A stretch of 64,000 bases of DNA from Nocardioides sp. URHA0032 (GTDB taxonomy: Bacteria > Actinomycetota > Actinomycetes > Propionibacteriales > Nocardioidaceae). The stretch spans positions 124,001 to 188,000 of the forward strand of contig NZ_JIAV01000001.1 of the NCBI RefSeq assembly GCF_000620645.1. Direction: 5' to 3'. How positions within the stretch are numbered: position 1 is the first letter of the stretch; every line of letters starts with the position of its first letter. Positions 1 through 8,881 of this stretch are shown piece by piece. The notes under the pieces were generated by a model. It ran no database searches. It had not been told where the DNA came from and saw only the letters and a list, made by a program, of their open reading frames with translations. The position numbers and the translations under genes were made by a program.

Positions 1-598
1 CGCGGACGGTGTTCGTGAGGCCGAGGGTCTGCGACGCGCTCCACGTGCCGTGGTGCAGGTGCATGCCCAGCGCGAGCATCGCCAGCAGGTAGATGATCGT
101 CATCCACCAGGTGTCGAAGGTGTCGACCAGCAGGTTGTAGGGGTCGTTGGTGGCGCCACCGCTGACGTTCACCTTGCCGATCGAGAAGTTCAGGAGGTGC
201 CAGACCAGGAACAGCAGGATGGCCACTCCGCCCCACCGCATCCAGCGCGACGAGAACGACGAGGCGAGGTTCTTCTTCACGACGTACCGCTGGGTGCGAG
301 CGCGCTTCGCCCGGCGCCACAGGGCGGCCGCGGCGTACACGTGCACGACGAGCGCGATGATCAGGCCCGCGCGCAGGATCCAGAGGAACCCGGAGGCCGG
401 CAGCAACGGCTCGCCCAGCGTGCGGAGGTGCGCGGCGTACTCGTTGTAGGCGTCGTGGCCCGAGAAGGCCTTCAGGTTCCCGTACATGTGCGCGAGCACG
501 AACAGGATGAAGGCGATGCCGCTCACGGCCATCAGGAGCTTGAGGGTGATCGTCGAGCGCGACGCCCGCGCTCCGGTCACCAAGGTCGTCGTTGCCAC
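1..598 (-). CDS. sdhC: Succinate dehydrogenase cytochrome b subunit (partial)
   Basis: Membrane anchor and heme subunit of a succinate:quinone oxidoreductase. It passes electrons from the FeS subunit to quinone in the cytoplasmic membrane. About 199 residues are visible and the 3' end lies outside the window. The N-terminal part reads LKLLMAVSGIAFILFVLAHM, a first membrane helix, followed by helices around residues 70-90, 120-140 and 165-185. Conserved histidines (LAHMYGNL, VVHVYAAA, VWHLLNF, GMHLHHG) suit a b558-type heme anchor. I chose the GTG at 598 because a TAGCGT box ends 8 nt upstream, giving a nearly leaderless mRNA. It diverges from a second, different succinate dehydrogenase operon. 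Its own sdhA/sdhB should lie beyond position 1 (inference). Confidence 0.9.
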   Translation of the reverse strand, partial: MATTTLVTGARASRSTITLKLLMAVSGIAFILFVLAHMYGNLKAFSGHDAYNEYAAHLRTLGEPLLPASGFLWILRAGLIIALVVHVYAAAALWRRAKRARTQRYVVKKNLASSFSSRWMRWGGVAILLFLVWHLLNFSIGKVNVSGGATNDPYNLLVDTFDTWWMTIIYLLAMLALGMHLHHGTWSASQTLGLTNTVR

Positions 599-606
599 GA
601 AGGGCC

Positions 607-612
607 ACGCTA
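607..612 (-). promoter_or_regulatory. Candidate -10 box (TAGCGT) for leaderless sdhC
   Basis: TAGCGT on the minus strand lies 8 nt before the GTG of the cytochrome b gene. Transcription would begin at or 1-2 nt before the start codon. No Shine-Dalgarno sequence is seen. Confidence 0.4.
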
Positions 613-831
613 CCTCGCGGGTCGGGCCCCGCTGGTGCCGGGACGGTGTGACTTACGTCCGGTTACCCGCGGGTCGCCAGCGGCCCCGGCGATCGGCATG
701 CTCCACCGTCGACCGGAAGAGGTTGCCGGCCGGCCGCACCCAGGTCGACGCCCGGTGAACCGTCGGGCGCCACCGCTCATGGAACACGTTCTCGGAAACT
801 CGGTGTGGACCCTTTCGGATCGGGCCGCGAG

Positions 832-846
832 TGTGCAGACTGCACA
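832..846. promoter_or_regulatory. 15-bp perfect inverted repeat, candidate operator
   Basis: TGTGCAG-A-CTGCACA has 7-bp arms around one central base. It sits 26 bp upstream of the first gene of the plus-strand succinate dehydrogenase operon, in the 273-bp space between the two divergent sdh loci. Its half-sites resemble CRP/GlxR-type TGTG...CACA, but the odd spacing (N5 between TGTGC and GCACA) does not match that consensus, so the regulator is unknown. Confidence 0.45.
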
Positions 847-871
847 GGCACCCGACCCAGCGGAGGTGGCG

Positions 872-1699
872 ATGGCGTCGACGGACGCGCGAGAGACGGC
901 AGCAGGTTCGACAGGTGTCGACGGGCCCACCCGGGCCCGGATCGGGGCGAAGACGCTCCGCACGGACACCTGGTGGCTCTACCCGGCAGCGACGTTCGTG
1001 GTCTTCGCGGCGTTCGTCGTCTACGCCACCTGGCGGGCCTTCGACGGCGACAACTACTTCTCGGAGCCGTACCTGTCGCCGTTCTACTCGCCCTGCCTGA
1101 CGGACTCCTGCACGGCGGGATCCTCGGACTTCGGCAACCCGATCACCTGGTGGAGCCTCTCGCCAGCGCTGATCATCCTGATCTTCCCGCTCGGCTTCCG
1201 GCTCACCTGCTACTACTACCGCAAGGCGTACTACCGGGCGTTCTGGCTGTCGCCGCCGGCCTGCGCGGTCGCCGAGCCGCACGGCAAGTACACCGGCGAG
1301 ACGCGGTTCCCGCTGATCCTCCAGAACATCCACCGCTGGTTCTGGTACGCCGCGGTCGTGGTCGCGCTGATCCTCACCTACGACGCGATCCTCGCGTTCG
1401 GCCCCGCCCCGGGTGAGTCGGACGGCATCCACATGGGCCTCGGCACCGTGCTGATGTGGGTCAACGTCGCGCTGATCTGGCTGTACACGCTTTCCTGCCA
1501 CTCCTGCCGGCACATCACCGGTGGCCGGCTGCGGCACTTCTCCAAGCACCCGGTCCGCTACCGGATGTGGACCTTCGTATCGAAGCTCAACGCCGACCAC
1601 GCGCGGTACGCCTGGTACTCCCTGTTCTCCGTGGCGCTCGTCGACCTCTACATCTACCTGCTGGCGACCGGCACGTTCGACGACCCGAGGTTCTTCTAG
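872..1699 (+). CDS. sdhC: Sdh1-type succinate dehydrogenase membrane subunit, possible Rieske ligands
   Basis: A 275-residue membrane protein that starts the second sdh operon. It matches the anchor subunit of the actinobacterial Sdh1 complex (the Rv0249c type of Mycobacterium) by size, position and topology. About five hydrophobic helices are visible, near residues 36-52, 92-112, 157-175, 190-207 and 245-262. It is unrelated in sequence to the b558 anchor on the opposite strand. It carries a Cys/His set: Cys113, Cys131, His137, His154, then Cys209-His210-Ser-Cys212-Arg-His214. From memory, a structure of mycobacterial Sdh1 showed a membrane-embedded Rieske-type cluster in this subunit; assigning these residues as its ligands is inference. 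The ATG at 872 has GGAGG 5 nt upstream. The stop overlaps the GTG of sdhA by one base. Confidence 0.8.
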   Translation: MASTDARETAAGSTGVDGPTRARIGAKTLRTDTWWLYPAATFVVFAAFVVYATWRAFDGDNYFSEPYLSPFYSPCLTDSCTAGSSDFGNPITWWSLSPALIILIFPLGFRLTCYYYRKAYYRAFWLSPPACAVAEPHGKYTGETRFPLILQNIHRWFWYAAVVVALILTYDAILAFGPAPGESDGIHMGLGTVLMWVNVALIWLYTLSCHSCRHITGGRLRHFSKHPVRYRMWTFVSKLNADHARYAWYSLFSVALVDLYIYLLATGTFDDPRFF

Positions 1700-3546
1700 T
1701 GACTGACCGACACCCGATGACCGGCAACGAGATGTCCGGCGCCAGCGAGGGCGGCATGGAGCGGCACCAGTACGACGTCGTCGTCGTGGGCGCCGGCGGG
1801 GCGGGACTGCGGGCCGCGATCGCCGCGCACGAGGCCGGTGCGCGGACGGCGGTGGTCTGCAAGTCGCTGCTGGGCAAGGCGCACACGGTGATGGCCGAGG
1901 GCGGCATCGCGGCGGCGATGGGCAACCGCTGGCCCGAGGACAACTGGGAGGTGCACTTCCGGGACACCATGCGCGGCGGGAAGATGCTCAACAACTGGCG
2001 GATGGCGCAGCTGCACGCCCAGGAGGCTCCCGAGCGGGTCCAGGAGCTCGAGGACTGGGGTGCGCTGTTCGACCGCACCGAGGACGGGCTGATCTCGCAG
2101 CGCGACTTCGGCGGCCACAAGTACGCCCGGCTCGCCCACGTCGGCGACCGCACCGGCCTGGAGATGATCCGCACCCTCCAGCAGCGCACGGTCCAGCTCG
2201 GCATCGACGTGTTCATGGAGTGCACGGTCACCGAGCTCCTCAAGGACGGCGAGCGCATCAGCGGCGCCTTCGGCTACTGGCGCGAGACCGGCCGCTTCAT
2301 CACCTTCGACGCCCCCACGGTGATCCTCGCGACCGGCGGCATCGGCAAGTCCTTCAAGGTCACGTCGAACTCGTGGGAGTACACCGGCGACGGCCACGCC
2401 CTGGCGCTCCGGGCGGGCGCCGCGCTGATCAACATGGAGTTCGTGCAGTTCCACCCGACCGGCATGGTCTGGCCGCCGTCGGTGAAGGGGCTGCTGGTCA
2501 CCGAGTCGGTGCGCGGCGACGGCGGCATCCTGCGCAACTCCGAGGGCAAGCGGTTCATGTTCGACTACATCCCGGAGTTCTTCCGGTCCGAGACGGCCGA
2601 CACCGAGGAGGAGGCCGACCGCTGGTACGACGACAAGAAGAACAACCGACGGCCTCCGGAGCTCCTCCCGCGTGACGAGGTCGCGCGGGCGATCAACTCC
2701 GAGATCAAGGCCGGCCGGGGCACGCCGCACGGCGGCATCTACCTCGACATCGCGTCGCGCCGTACGCCGGAGTTCATCCGCAAGCGGCTGCCGTCGATGT
2801 ACCACCAGTTCAAGGAGCTGGCCGACGTCGACATCACCCAGGAGCCCATGGAGATCGGCCCGACCTGCCACTACGTGATGGGAGGCGTCGAGGTCGACGC
2901 GGACACCCAGGAGAGCGCGGTCACGGGCCTGTACGCCGTGGGCGAGTGCTCGGGCGGCATGCATGGATCGAACCGGCTCGGCGGCAACTCACTCGGCGAC
3001 CTGCTCGTGTTCGGCAAGCGGGCCGGCGAGGCGGCCTCGGCGTACGCGGCAGGGCTCGGGGCCGCCCGGCCGGCGATCCGCGACGAGGACCTGAAGGCCG
3101 CGCAGGCGAGCGCGCTGGCCCCCTTCGAGGTCGAGGGCGGGGAGAACCCGTACACGATCCAGCAGGACCTCCAGCAGTCGATGAACGACCTGGTCGGGAT
3201 CATCCGCACCGGCGCCGAGCTCGAGGAGTCGCTGCGCGAGATCGAGGCGTTCAAGGAGCGGGCCAGGACGATGGTCGTGGAGGGTCACCGGCAGTACAAC
3301 CCGGGCTGGCACCTCTCCATCGACCTGCGCAACATGCTGCTGGTCTCGGAGGCGATCGCGAAGGCGGCGCTCGCCCGCGAGGAGTCCCGTGGCGGTCACA
3401 CCCGCGACGACTTCCCGAAGACCGACAACGAGGTGTGGGGGACCAAGAACCTCGTGGTGACGCTGGACGCCGGCGGGACCGGCGTCGACCTGCACGAGAA
3501 GCCGCTCCCGGTGATGCCGGACGAGCTCAAGAAGTACTTCGACTGA
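1699..3546 (+). CDS. sdhA: Succinate dehydrogenase flavoprotein subunit
   Basis: Oxidises succinate to fumarate on the cytoplasmic face and reduces FAD; it is the catalytic subunit of complex II. The 615-residue protein has the dinucleotide fold VVVVGAGGAGLRAAIA near residues 25-40, a KAHTVMAEGG segment whose His62 would hold covalent FAD, the substrate-site QFHPTG, and the C-terminal SNRLGGNSLGDLLVFGKRAG. I took the GTG at 1699, which overlaps the upstream stop and has GAGG 8 nt before it. ATG codons at 1717, 1732 and 1756 are alternatives, and the conserved protein begins near 1765. sdhB follows after 26 bp. The sequence alone does not exclude fumarate reductase activity. Confidence 0.93.
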   Translation: MTDRHPMTGNEMSGASEGGMERHQYDVVVVGAGGAGLRAAIAAHEAGARTAVVCKSLLGKAHTVMAEGGIAAAMGNRWPEDNWEVHFRDTMRGGKMLNNWRMAQLHAQEAPERVQELEDWGALFDRTEDGLISQRDFGGHKYARLAHVGDRTGLEMIRTLQQRTVQLGIDVFMECTVTELLKDGERISGAFGYWRETGRFITFDAPTVILATGGIGKSFKVTSNSWEYTGDGHALALRAGAALINMEFVQFHPTGMVWPPSVKGLLVTESVRGDGGILRNSEGKRFMFDYIPEFFRSETADTEEEADRWYDDKKNNRRPPELLPRDEVARAINSEIKAGRGTPHGGIYLDIASRRTPEFIRKRLPSMYHQFKELADVDITQEPMEIGPTCHYVMGGVEVDADTQESAVTGLYAVGECSGGMHGSNRLGGNSLGDLLVFGKRAGEAASAYAAGLGAARPAIRDEDLKAAQASALAPFEVEGGENPYTIQQDLQQSMNDLVGIIRTGAELEESLREIEAFKERARTMVVEGHRQYNPGWHLSIDLRNMLLVSEAIAKAALAREESRGGHTRDDFPKTDNEVWGTKNLVVTLDAGGTGVDLHEKPLPVMPDELKKYFD

Positions 3547-3572
3547 GTGTGAGCAAGGGGAGAGGCTAGGAC

Positions 3573-4349
3573 ATGGGCTACGACCTCAAGATGCGCGTCT
3601 GGCGCGGCGACACCGACGGCGGCGAGCTCGTCGACTACACGGTCGAGGTCTCCGAGGGGGAGGTCGTCCTCGACGCGCTGCACCGGCTGCAGGCCACCCA
3701 GTCCGGTGACCTCGCGATCCGCTGGAACTGCAAGGCCGGCAAGTGCGGCTCCTGCTCCGCCGAGATCAACGGCCGGCCGAAGCTGCTGTGCATGACCCGG
3801 CTCTCGGACTTCGAGCCGACCGAGACGATCACCGTCACCCCGATGCGGACCTTCCCGGTGATCCGCGACCTGGTCACGGACGTGTCGTACAACTACGAGA
3901 AGGCCAAGGAGCTGCCGTACGCCCAGCTCCCGCCGCGGGACGCGGACGGCAAGCGGCGGATGGCCCAGATCGACGTCGAGCGTGGCCAGGAGTTCCGCAA
4001 GTGCATCGAGTGCTTCCTGTGCCAGAACACCTGCCACGTCGTCCGCGACCACGAGGACAACAAGCCGGCGTTCGCGGGTCCGCGGTTCTTCCTGCGGTAC
4101 GCCGAGCTCGACATGCACCCCCTCGACACCCACGACCGGCGGGCGCTCGCCCAGGGTGCCGCCGGCATCGGGATGTGCAACATCACCAAGTGCTGCACGG
4201 AGGTCTGCCCCGAGGGCATCAAGATCACCGACAACGCGATCATCCCGATGAAGGAGCGGGTCGTGGACCGCAAGTACGACCCGCTGGTGTGGCTCGGCAA
4301 CAAGATCGGCATCCGCAACAAGGACAACGACGGCCGGACCGAGGTCTAG
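3573..4349 (+). CDS. sdhB: Succinate dehydrogenase iron-sulfur subunit
   Basis: Carries electrons from FAD to the membrane subunit through three FeS clusters. In 258 residues, Cys53, Cys58, Cys61 and Cys73 (CKAGKCGSC plus a distal Cys) bind the [2Fe-2S] cluster. CIECFLCQNTC at residues 144-154 and the CNITKCCTEVCPEG segment starting at residue 202 bind the [4Fe-4S] and [3Fe-4S] clusters. The last gene of the sdhC-sdhA-sdhB operon. AAGGGGAGAGG upstream of the ATG is a strong ribosome site. Its TAG stop lies in a CTAG shared with the convergent small gene on the other strand. Confidence 0.95.
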   Translation: MGYDLKMRVWRGDTDGGELVDYTVEVSEGEVVLDALHRLQATQSGDLAIRWNCKAGKCGSCSAEINGRPKLLCMTRLSDFEPTETITVTPMRTFPVIRDLVTDVSYNYEKAKELPYAQLPPRDADGKRRMAQIDVERGQEFRKCIECFLCQNTCHVVRDHEDNKPAFAGPRFFLRYAELDMHPLDTHDRRALAQGAAGIGMCNITKCCTEVCPEGIKITDNAIIPMKERVVDRKYDPLVWLGNKIGIRNKDNDGRTEV

Positions 4350-4516
4350 CCCGAGGCGGCGCCGTTCAGCACGGCCACGAGGAGCTTGGCGAACACGAAC
4401 GTCACGAGCCCGGCCGCGCCCGCGATCATCGCGGTGACCAGCACCAAGGTGAGCAGTGCGCTGAGGATCGTCCCCGTGCGCGTAGGGGTGTCGCGATGGT
4501 GGAGCAGTAGTGCCAT
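4346..4516 (-). CDS. Small membrane protein, function unknown
   Basis: A 56-residue protein I do not recognise. Residues 16-50 are hydrophobic (TGTILSALLTLVLVTAMIAG and onward), which could form one long or two short membrane helices after a basic, His-rich N-terminus (MALLLHHRDTPTR). The ATG at 4516 is preceded by GGGAGGG about 6 nt away, a strong ribosome site and the main reason for calling this a gene. It converges on sdhB, and the two stop codons share CTAG. It might be a small accessory protein of the respiratory complex, but only position suggests that. Confidence 0.5.
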   Translation of the reverse strand: MALLLHHRDTPTRTGTILSALLTLVLVTAMIAGAAGLVTFVFAKLLVAVLNGAASG

Positions 4517-4577
4517 GGCCCGTCCCTCCCGAGTGACCGAGCTGTGGGTCCCCAGCCTGCGCCCGGTCGGCACGCGT

Positions 4578-4604
4578 CGGTATCGCCCGCTTCGGGTGAT
4601 ACCG
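4578..4604. other. 12-bp hairpin, possible terminator
   Basis: CGGTATCGCCCG, loop CTT, CGGGTGATACCG: a 12-bp stem with one G-U-type mismatch. It lies about 60 bp upstream of the small membrane gene and before the DUF222 remnant. No T-run follows. It could stop transcription entering from the plus side or act as a regulatory hairpin. Confidence 0.4.
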
Positions 4605-4718
4605 GTGAGACGCCGGCGAGGCGCGGTCTCGTTGCCGGTCGGCGGGTTGCGATCGGGTCACGAAACGATCGAAAACGGGATCAGTCCGGTGTCGGTGGAC
4701 GGTGCTTGGCTCGGCGCC

Positions 4719-4970
4719 ATGGCGGATCGGGGCGTGGCGGTCAGGATCGACGAGGCGGGGCTGCACATCACCGGGGACGGTCCGGGGCTGGAGCGGTTCG
4801 TCGCGCTGCTGCGCGAGGAGGCCGCGAAGCTCGCCGCGCTCGGCGACCGCAGCCCGCTCGAGGTGCGGATGGCGCGGGCCCTCGGCGTGGTCGCGGACCG
4901 GCAGTCGGCGCTCGACCTGTCGGCCGGCTCGCAGGTCACCTGGTGCGGCTGGACCCGCACGGACGCCTAG
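4719..4970 (+). pseudogene. Probable remnant of a DUF222 (13E12-type) protein
   Basis: An 83-codon open frame. Its C-terminal half (AALGDRSPLEVRMARALGVV followed by ADRQSALDL) resembles, from memory, the segment of actinobacterial DUF222/HNH proteins that reads roughly 'LDVRRARAVGxLAxxQxALDL'. The N-terminal DUF222 region and the C-terminal HNH motif are absent, so this looks like an internal fragment. The ATG at 4719 lacks a clear ribosome site. If the resemblance is coincidental, it is simply a small hypothetical protein. A longer, frameshifted member of the same superfamily lies at 31764-32946. Confidence 0.35.
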
Positions 4971-5059
4971 CTCGGGGTCCGCACCTTCCAGGACCCGCTG
5001 GCCAGGCGGCGGGGGAGCGGAAAACGTCACACTGAGTGGCTGTGGCGCGGAAGCACTCC

Positions 5060-5065
5060 TATCGT
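5060..5065 (+). promoter_or_regulatory. Candidate -10 box (TATCGT) for leaderless mutA
   Basis: TATCGT followed by 7 nt and then the ATG of mutA. No ribosome site precedes the ATG, so a leaderless mRNA is likely. Confidence 0.45.
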
Positions 5066-5072
5066 TCGCACC

Positions 5073-6770
5073 ATGACCGAACCAGGGACCGTCGAGGGCG
5101 GGCTGGACGAGCCCGCCGACCTCGAGCCTGCGCAGGGCTCGCTCGAGCTCGCGTCCCCCGAGGACCGGTGGACGGTGGCCGACTGGGAGCGCGAGGCCGC
5201 GGCCGTGCTCCGCAAGTCGCGCCGGGTGACCGACGAGGATCCGAACGAGGTCGTCTGGGACCGGCTCACCCGCACCACGCTCGACGGGATCGCCGTCACG
5301 CCGCTGGGCACAGCCGCCCTCGTGGCTGACGTGGAGGTCCACGGACGGCCGACCCGGCAGGGCGACTGGGACATCCGGGCCCACGTCGACGGCCGCGACG
5401 CCGAGCTCGCCCACGACGAGGCGCTGGTCGACCTCGACGGCGGCGTGACCAGCCTCTGGATCACCGGCGGAGGCGACCTGGCGACGCTCCTGGAGGGAGT
5501 GCTCCTCGACCTCGCGCCGGTCGTCCTCGACGGTGCGGACCCGCAGGCCTTCCTGGCGTACGCCGAGGGACGGGAGCTGCACCCCGCGACGAACCTCGGC
5601 GTCCCGGTCGCCGACGCCACCGCGGACCTGGCGCGCCTCGCGCTCGAGCGCGGGATCCGGTGCTTCGTCGTCGACGCGACCGCGATCCACGACCGCGGCG
5701 CCTCGGACGCCCAGGAGCTCGGGTGGTCGATGGCCGCGGCGACGGCATACCTCCGCACCCTCGCCGAGGCCGGCGCCTCCGTCGACGAGGCGGCGGCGCT
5801 CGTGGAGTTCCGCTACGCCGCCACGGACGAGCAGTTCCCGACCATCGCCAAGCTGCGCGCCGCTCGCCGGCTCTGGGCGCGGGTGCTGGAGATGAGCGGG
5901 GCTCGGCACCGCGAGATGCACCAGCACGCCGTCACCAGCCGGCCGATGATGAGCAAGTTCGACCCCTGGGTGAACATGCTCCGGACGACCGTCGCGGCCT
6001 TCGCCGCCGGCGTCGGGGGCGCGGACGCCGTCACCGTGCTGCCGTTCGACAGCCCGCTCGGCCGCCCCGACGCGTTCGGCCGCCGGATCGCGCGCAACAC
6101 CTCGCACCTGCTGATCGACGAGTCGCACGTCGCCCACGTCGCGGACCCCGCGGGGGGCGCGTACGCCGTCGAGAAGCTGACCGACGACCTCGCCTCCGTC
6201 GCGTGGGGGATCTTCGGCAGGCTGGACGACGGCGCGGACCTGGCCGACGAGATCGCGGCCACCGTCGCCGAGCGCGAGCGGCAGGTCGCCACCCGCCAGC
6301 GTCCGATCACCGGCCTCACCGAGTTCCCGAACCTCGCCGAGGTGCTCCCGCAGCGCGCGGGGGAGCCCGACCCGGTGCGGCGCTACGGGGCCAGCTTCGA
6401 GGCGCTCCGCGACGAGCCCGCTGGCAGGCCGGTCTTCCTGGCCACCCTCGGCACCGTGGCGCAGCACACGGCCCGAGCGACCTTCGCCAGCAACCTGCTG
6501 GCGGCGGGCGGCATCGCCGTCGACCTGGCCGGCCCCACCGCGGGCGTCGACGAGCTCCTGGCGGCGTACGCCGGTCAGCCCGTGGTGTGCCTGGCCGGTG
6601 CCGACCCGACCTATCGGGAGTGGGGCGAGGCCGCCGCGCAGGCCCTGCGCGCGGCCGGAGCCACGCGCGTCGTGGTCGCCGGCAAGCCGGTCGACTGGGC
6701 CGACGACTCCTGCGCGATGGGCGTGGACGCCCTCGACTTCCTGACCCGGACCCGGGAGGTGCTCGGATGA
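5073..6770 (+). CDS. mutA: Methylmalonyl-CoA mutase small (beta) subunit
   Basis: Non-catalytic partner of the adenosylcobalamin-dependent mutase that interconverts (R)-methylmalonyl-CoA and succinyl-CoA. The 565-residue protein has the mutase barrel: [21 protein letters not shown] helices after residue 210 and [20 protein letters not shown] near residues 268-290. The C-terminal B12-like domain has no DxHxxG motif, as expected for the subunit that does not bind cobalamin. It is somewhat shorter than the usual ~610-640 residues. mutB overlaps it by 4 bp (ATGA), so the two are translationally coupled and probably made in equal amounts. Confidence 0.92.
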   Translation: MTEPGTVEGGLDEPADLEPAQGSLELASPEDRWTVADWEREAAAVLRKSRRVTDEDPNEVVWDRLTRTTLDGIAVTPLGTAALVADVEVHGRPTRQGDWDIRAHVDGRDAELAHDEALVDLDGGVTSLWITGGGDLATLLEGVLLDLAPVVLDGADPQAFLAYAEGRELHPATNLGVPVADATADLARLALERGIRCFVVDATAIHDRGASDAQELGWSMAAATAYLRTLAEAGASVDEAAALVEFRYAATDEQFPTIAKLRAARRLWARVLEMSGARHREMHQHAVTSRPMMSKFDPWVNMLRTTVAAFAAGVGGADAVTVLPFDSPLGRPDAFGRRIARNTSHLLIDESHVAHVADPAGGAYAVEKLTDDLASVAWGIFGRLDDGADLADEIAATVAERERQVATRQRPITGLTEFPNLAEVLPQRAGEPDPVRRYGASFEALRDEPAGRPVFLATLGTVAQHTARATFASNLLAAGGIAVDLAGPTAGVDELLAAYAGQPVVCLAGADPTYREWGEAAAQALRAAGATRVVVAGKPVDWADDSCAMGVDALDFLTRTREVLG

Positions 6771-8881
6771 GCGTCCCGAAGAGCTTCAGCGGCGAGCCCT
6801 GGCTGTCGCCCGAGGGCATCGAGATCAAGCCGATCTACGGCCCACGGGACCTCGAGGGCCTCGACGCGCTCGACACGCTGCCCGGCCTGAGCCCGTTCCT
6901 GCGCGGCCCCTACCCGACCATGTACACGACGCAGCCGTGGACGATCCGGCAGTACGCCGGGTTCTCGACCGCGGAGGAGTCGAACGCCTTCTACCGCCGC
7001 AACCTGGCGGCCGGGCAGAAGGGCCTCTCCGTCGCGTTCGACCTGGCCACCCACCGGGGCTACGACTCCGACCACCCGCGGGTGCGCGGTGACGTCGGCA
7101 TGGCGGGTGTCGCGATCGACTCGATCTACGACGCGCGCACGCTGTTCGACGGCATCCCGCTCGACGAGATGTCGGTGTCGATGACCATGAACGGCGCCGT
7201 GCTCCCGATCATGGCGCTCTACATCGCGGCGGCCGAGGAGCAGGGGGTGAAGCCGGAGCAGCTCGCGGGGACCATCCAGAACGACATCCTCAAGGAGTTC
7301 ATGGTCCGCAACACCTACATCTACCCGCCGGCGCCGAGCATGCGGATCATCAGCGACATCTTCCAGTACACCGCCGAGCGGATGCCGCGGTTCAACTCGA
7401 TCTCGATCTCCGGCTACCACATCCAGGAGGCCGGTGCTACCGCCGACCTGGAGCTGGCGTACACGCTGGCCGACGGTGTCGAGTACATCCGCGCTGGTCT
7501 GGCCGCGGGCCTGGACATCGACCGCTTCGCGCCACGGCTGTCGTTCTTCTGGGCGATCGGCATGAACTTCTTCATGGAGATCGCCAAGATGCGCGCGGCC
7601 CGCGCGCTCTGGGCCCGACTGGTGCGCGAGTTCGACCCGAAGAGCCCGAAGTCGCTCAGCCTGCGCACGCACAGCCAGACCTCCGGCTGGTCGCTGACCG
7701 CACAGGACGTCTTCAACAACGTGCAGCGCACCTGCATCGAGGCGATGGCCTCCACCCAGGGACACACCCAGTCGCTGCACACCAACGCGCTGGACGAGGC
7801 GATCGCGCTGCCGACCGACTTCTCGGCGCGGATCGCCCGCAACACCCAGCTGCTGCTGCAGCAGGAGAGCGGCACGACCGGGACCATCGACCCCTGGGGC
7901 GGCAGCTACTACGTCGAGCGGCTGACCCACGACCTCGCCGAGCGGGCGTGGGCGCACATCCTCGAGGCCGAGGCGGCCGGCGGCATGGCGGCCGCGATCG
8001 AGCAGGGCATCCCGAAGATGCGCATCGAGGAGGCCGCCGCGCGCACCCAGGCCCGGATCGACTCGGGCGCGCAGAAGGTGATCGGCGTGAACACCTTCCG
8101 GCTCGCGGCCGAGGACAAGCTGGACGTCCTCAAGGTCGACAACGACGACGTCTACCGGCAGCAGGTCGCGAAGCTGGAGCGGCTCCGGGCCGAGCGGGAC
8201 GACGAGGACGTCCGGCGCACGCTCGAGGCGCTCACCAACGCCGCCGAGCGTGGCGATGCCCGGTCCGGGGGAGGCAACCTGCTCGAGCTGGCGGTCGACG
8301 CGGCCCGGGCGAAGGCCACCGTGGGCGAGATCTCGGCGGCGCTGGAGAAGGTCTACGGGCGCCACCAGGCCGTGATCCGTACGATCAGCGGCGTGTTCAG
8401 GGACACCTCGTCCGAGTCGGGCGACACGCTGGTGCAGCAGGTGCTCGACGCGACCGCGGAGTTCGAGGAGTCCGAGGGTCGCCGCCCGCGCATCCTGGTC
8501 GCCAAGATGGGCCAGGACGGCCACGACCGCGGCCAGAAGGTCGTCGTGAGCGCCTTCGCGGACATGGGCTTCGACGTCGACGTGGGGCCGCTGTTCTCCA
8601 CGCCGGAGGAGGTGGCCCAGCAGGCCGTCGACGCGGACGTGCACATCGTCGGGGTCTCGTCGCTGGCGGCCGGCCACCTGACCCTGCTGCCGGCGCTGAA
8701 GCAGGCGCTGGCCGAGCAGGGCCGCCCCGACATCATGGTCGTCATCGGCGGCGTCATCCCGCCCGACGACGTGCCCACGCTCACCGAGATGGGCGCGGCC
8801 GCGGTGTTCCTGCCCGGCACTGTGATCGCCGAGTCGGCGCTCGACCTGCTCGCGCGGCTGCGCGAGCAGCTCGGCCACTAG
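6767..8881 (+). CDS. mutB: Methylmalonyl-CoA mutase large (alpha) subunit
   Basis: Catalytic subunit that binds adenosylcobalamin and rearranges methylmalonyl-CoA to succinyl-CoA, linking propionate, branched-chain and odd-chain fatty acid breakdown to the TCA cycle. It has 704 residues. The N-terminal barrel carries the mutase signature ([20 protein letters not shown], then the [20 protein letters not shown] region). The C-terminal cobalamin domain has [12 protein letters not shown], in which Asp584-x-His586-x-x-Gly589 is the base-off/His-on ligand motif. The stop codon shares CTAG with the convergent membrane gene. meaB lies about 1.8 kb downstream, beyond an unrelated minus-strand pair. 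Confidence 0.96.
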   Translation: MSVPKSFSGEPWLSPEGIEIKPIYGPRDLEGLDALDTLPGLSPFLRGPYPTMYTTQPWTIRQYAGFSTAEESNAFYRRNLAAGQKGLSVAFDLATHRGYDSDHPRVRGDVGMAGVAIDSIYDARTLFDGIPLDEMSVSMTMNGAVLPIMALYIAAAEEQGVKPEQLAGTIQNDILKEFMVRNTYIYPPAPSMRIISDIFQYTAERMPRFNSISISGYHIQEAGATADLELAYTLADGVEYIRAGLAAGLDIDRFAPRLSFFWAIGMNFFMEIAKMRAARALWARLVREFDPKSPKSLSLRTHSQTSGWSLTAQDVFNNVQRTCIEAMASTQGHTQSLHTNALDEAIALPTDFSARIARNTQLLLQQESGTTGTIDPWGGSYYVERLTHDLAERAWAHILEAEAAGGMAAAIEQGIPKMRIEEAAARTQARIDSGAQKVIGVNTFRLAAEDKLDVLKVDNDDVYRQQVAKLERLRAERDDEDVRRTLEALTNAAERGDARSGGGNLLELAVDAARAKATVGEISAALEKVYGRHQAVIRTISGVFRDTSSESGDTLVQQVLDATAEFEESEGRRPRILVAKMGQDGHDRGQKVVVSAFADMGFDVDVGPLFSTPEEVAQQAVDADVHIVGVSSLAAGHLTLLPALKQALAEQGRPDIMVVIGGVIPPDDVPTLTEMGAAAVFLPGTVIAESALDLLARLREQLGH

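Noticed and set aside
832..846. CRP/GlxR binding site before the sdh operon
   Set aside because: The half-sites look similar, but the spacing is N5 between TGTGC and GCACA instead of the standard 16-bp layout, so I kept only 'operator candidate'.
3396..6467. A 1023-codon open frame on the minus strand
   Set aside because: It is the complement of sdhA/sdhB/mutA, Arg/Gly/Asp/Glu-rich with no domain signal. High-GC codon structure produces long antisense frames.
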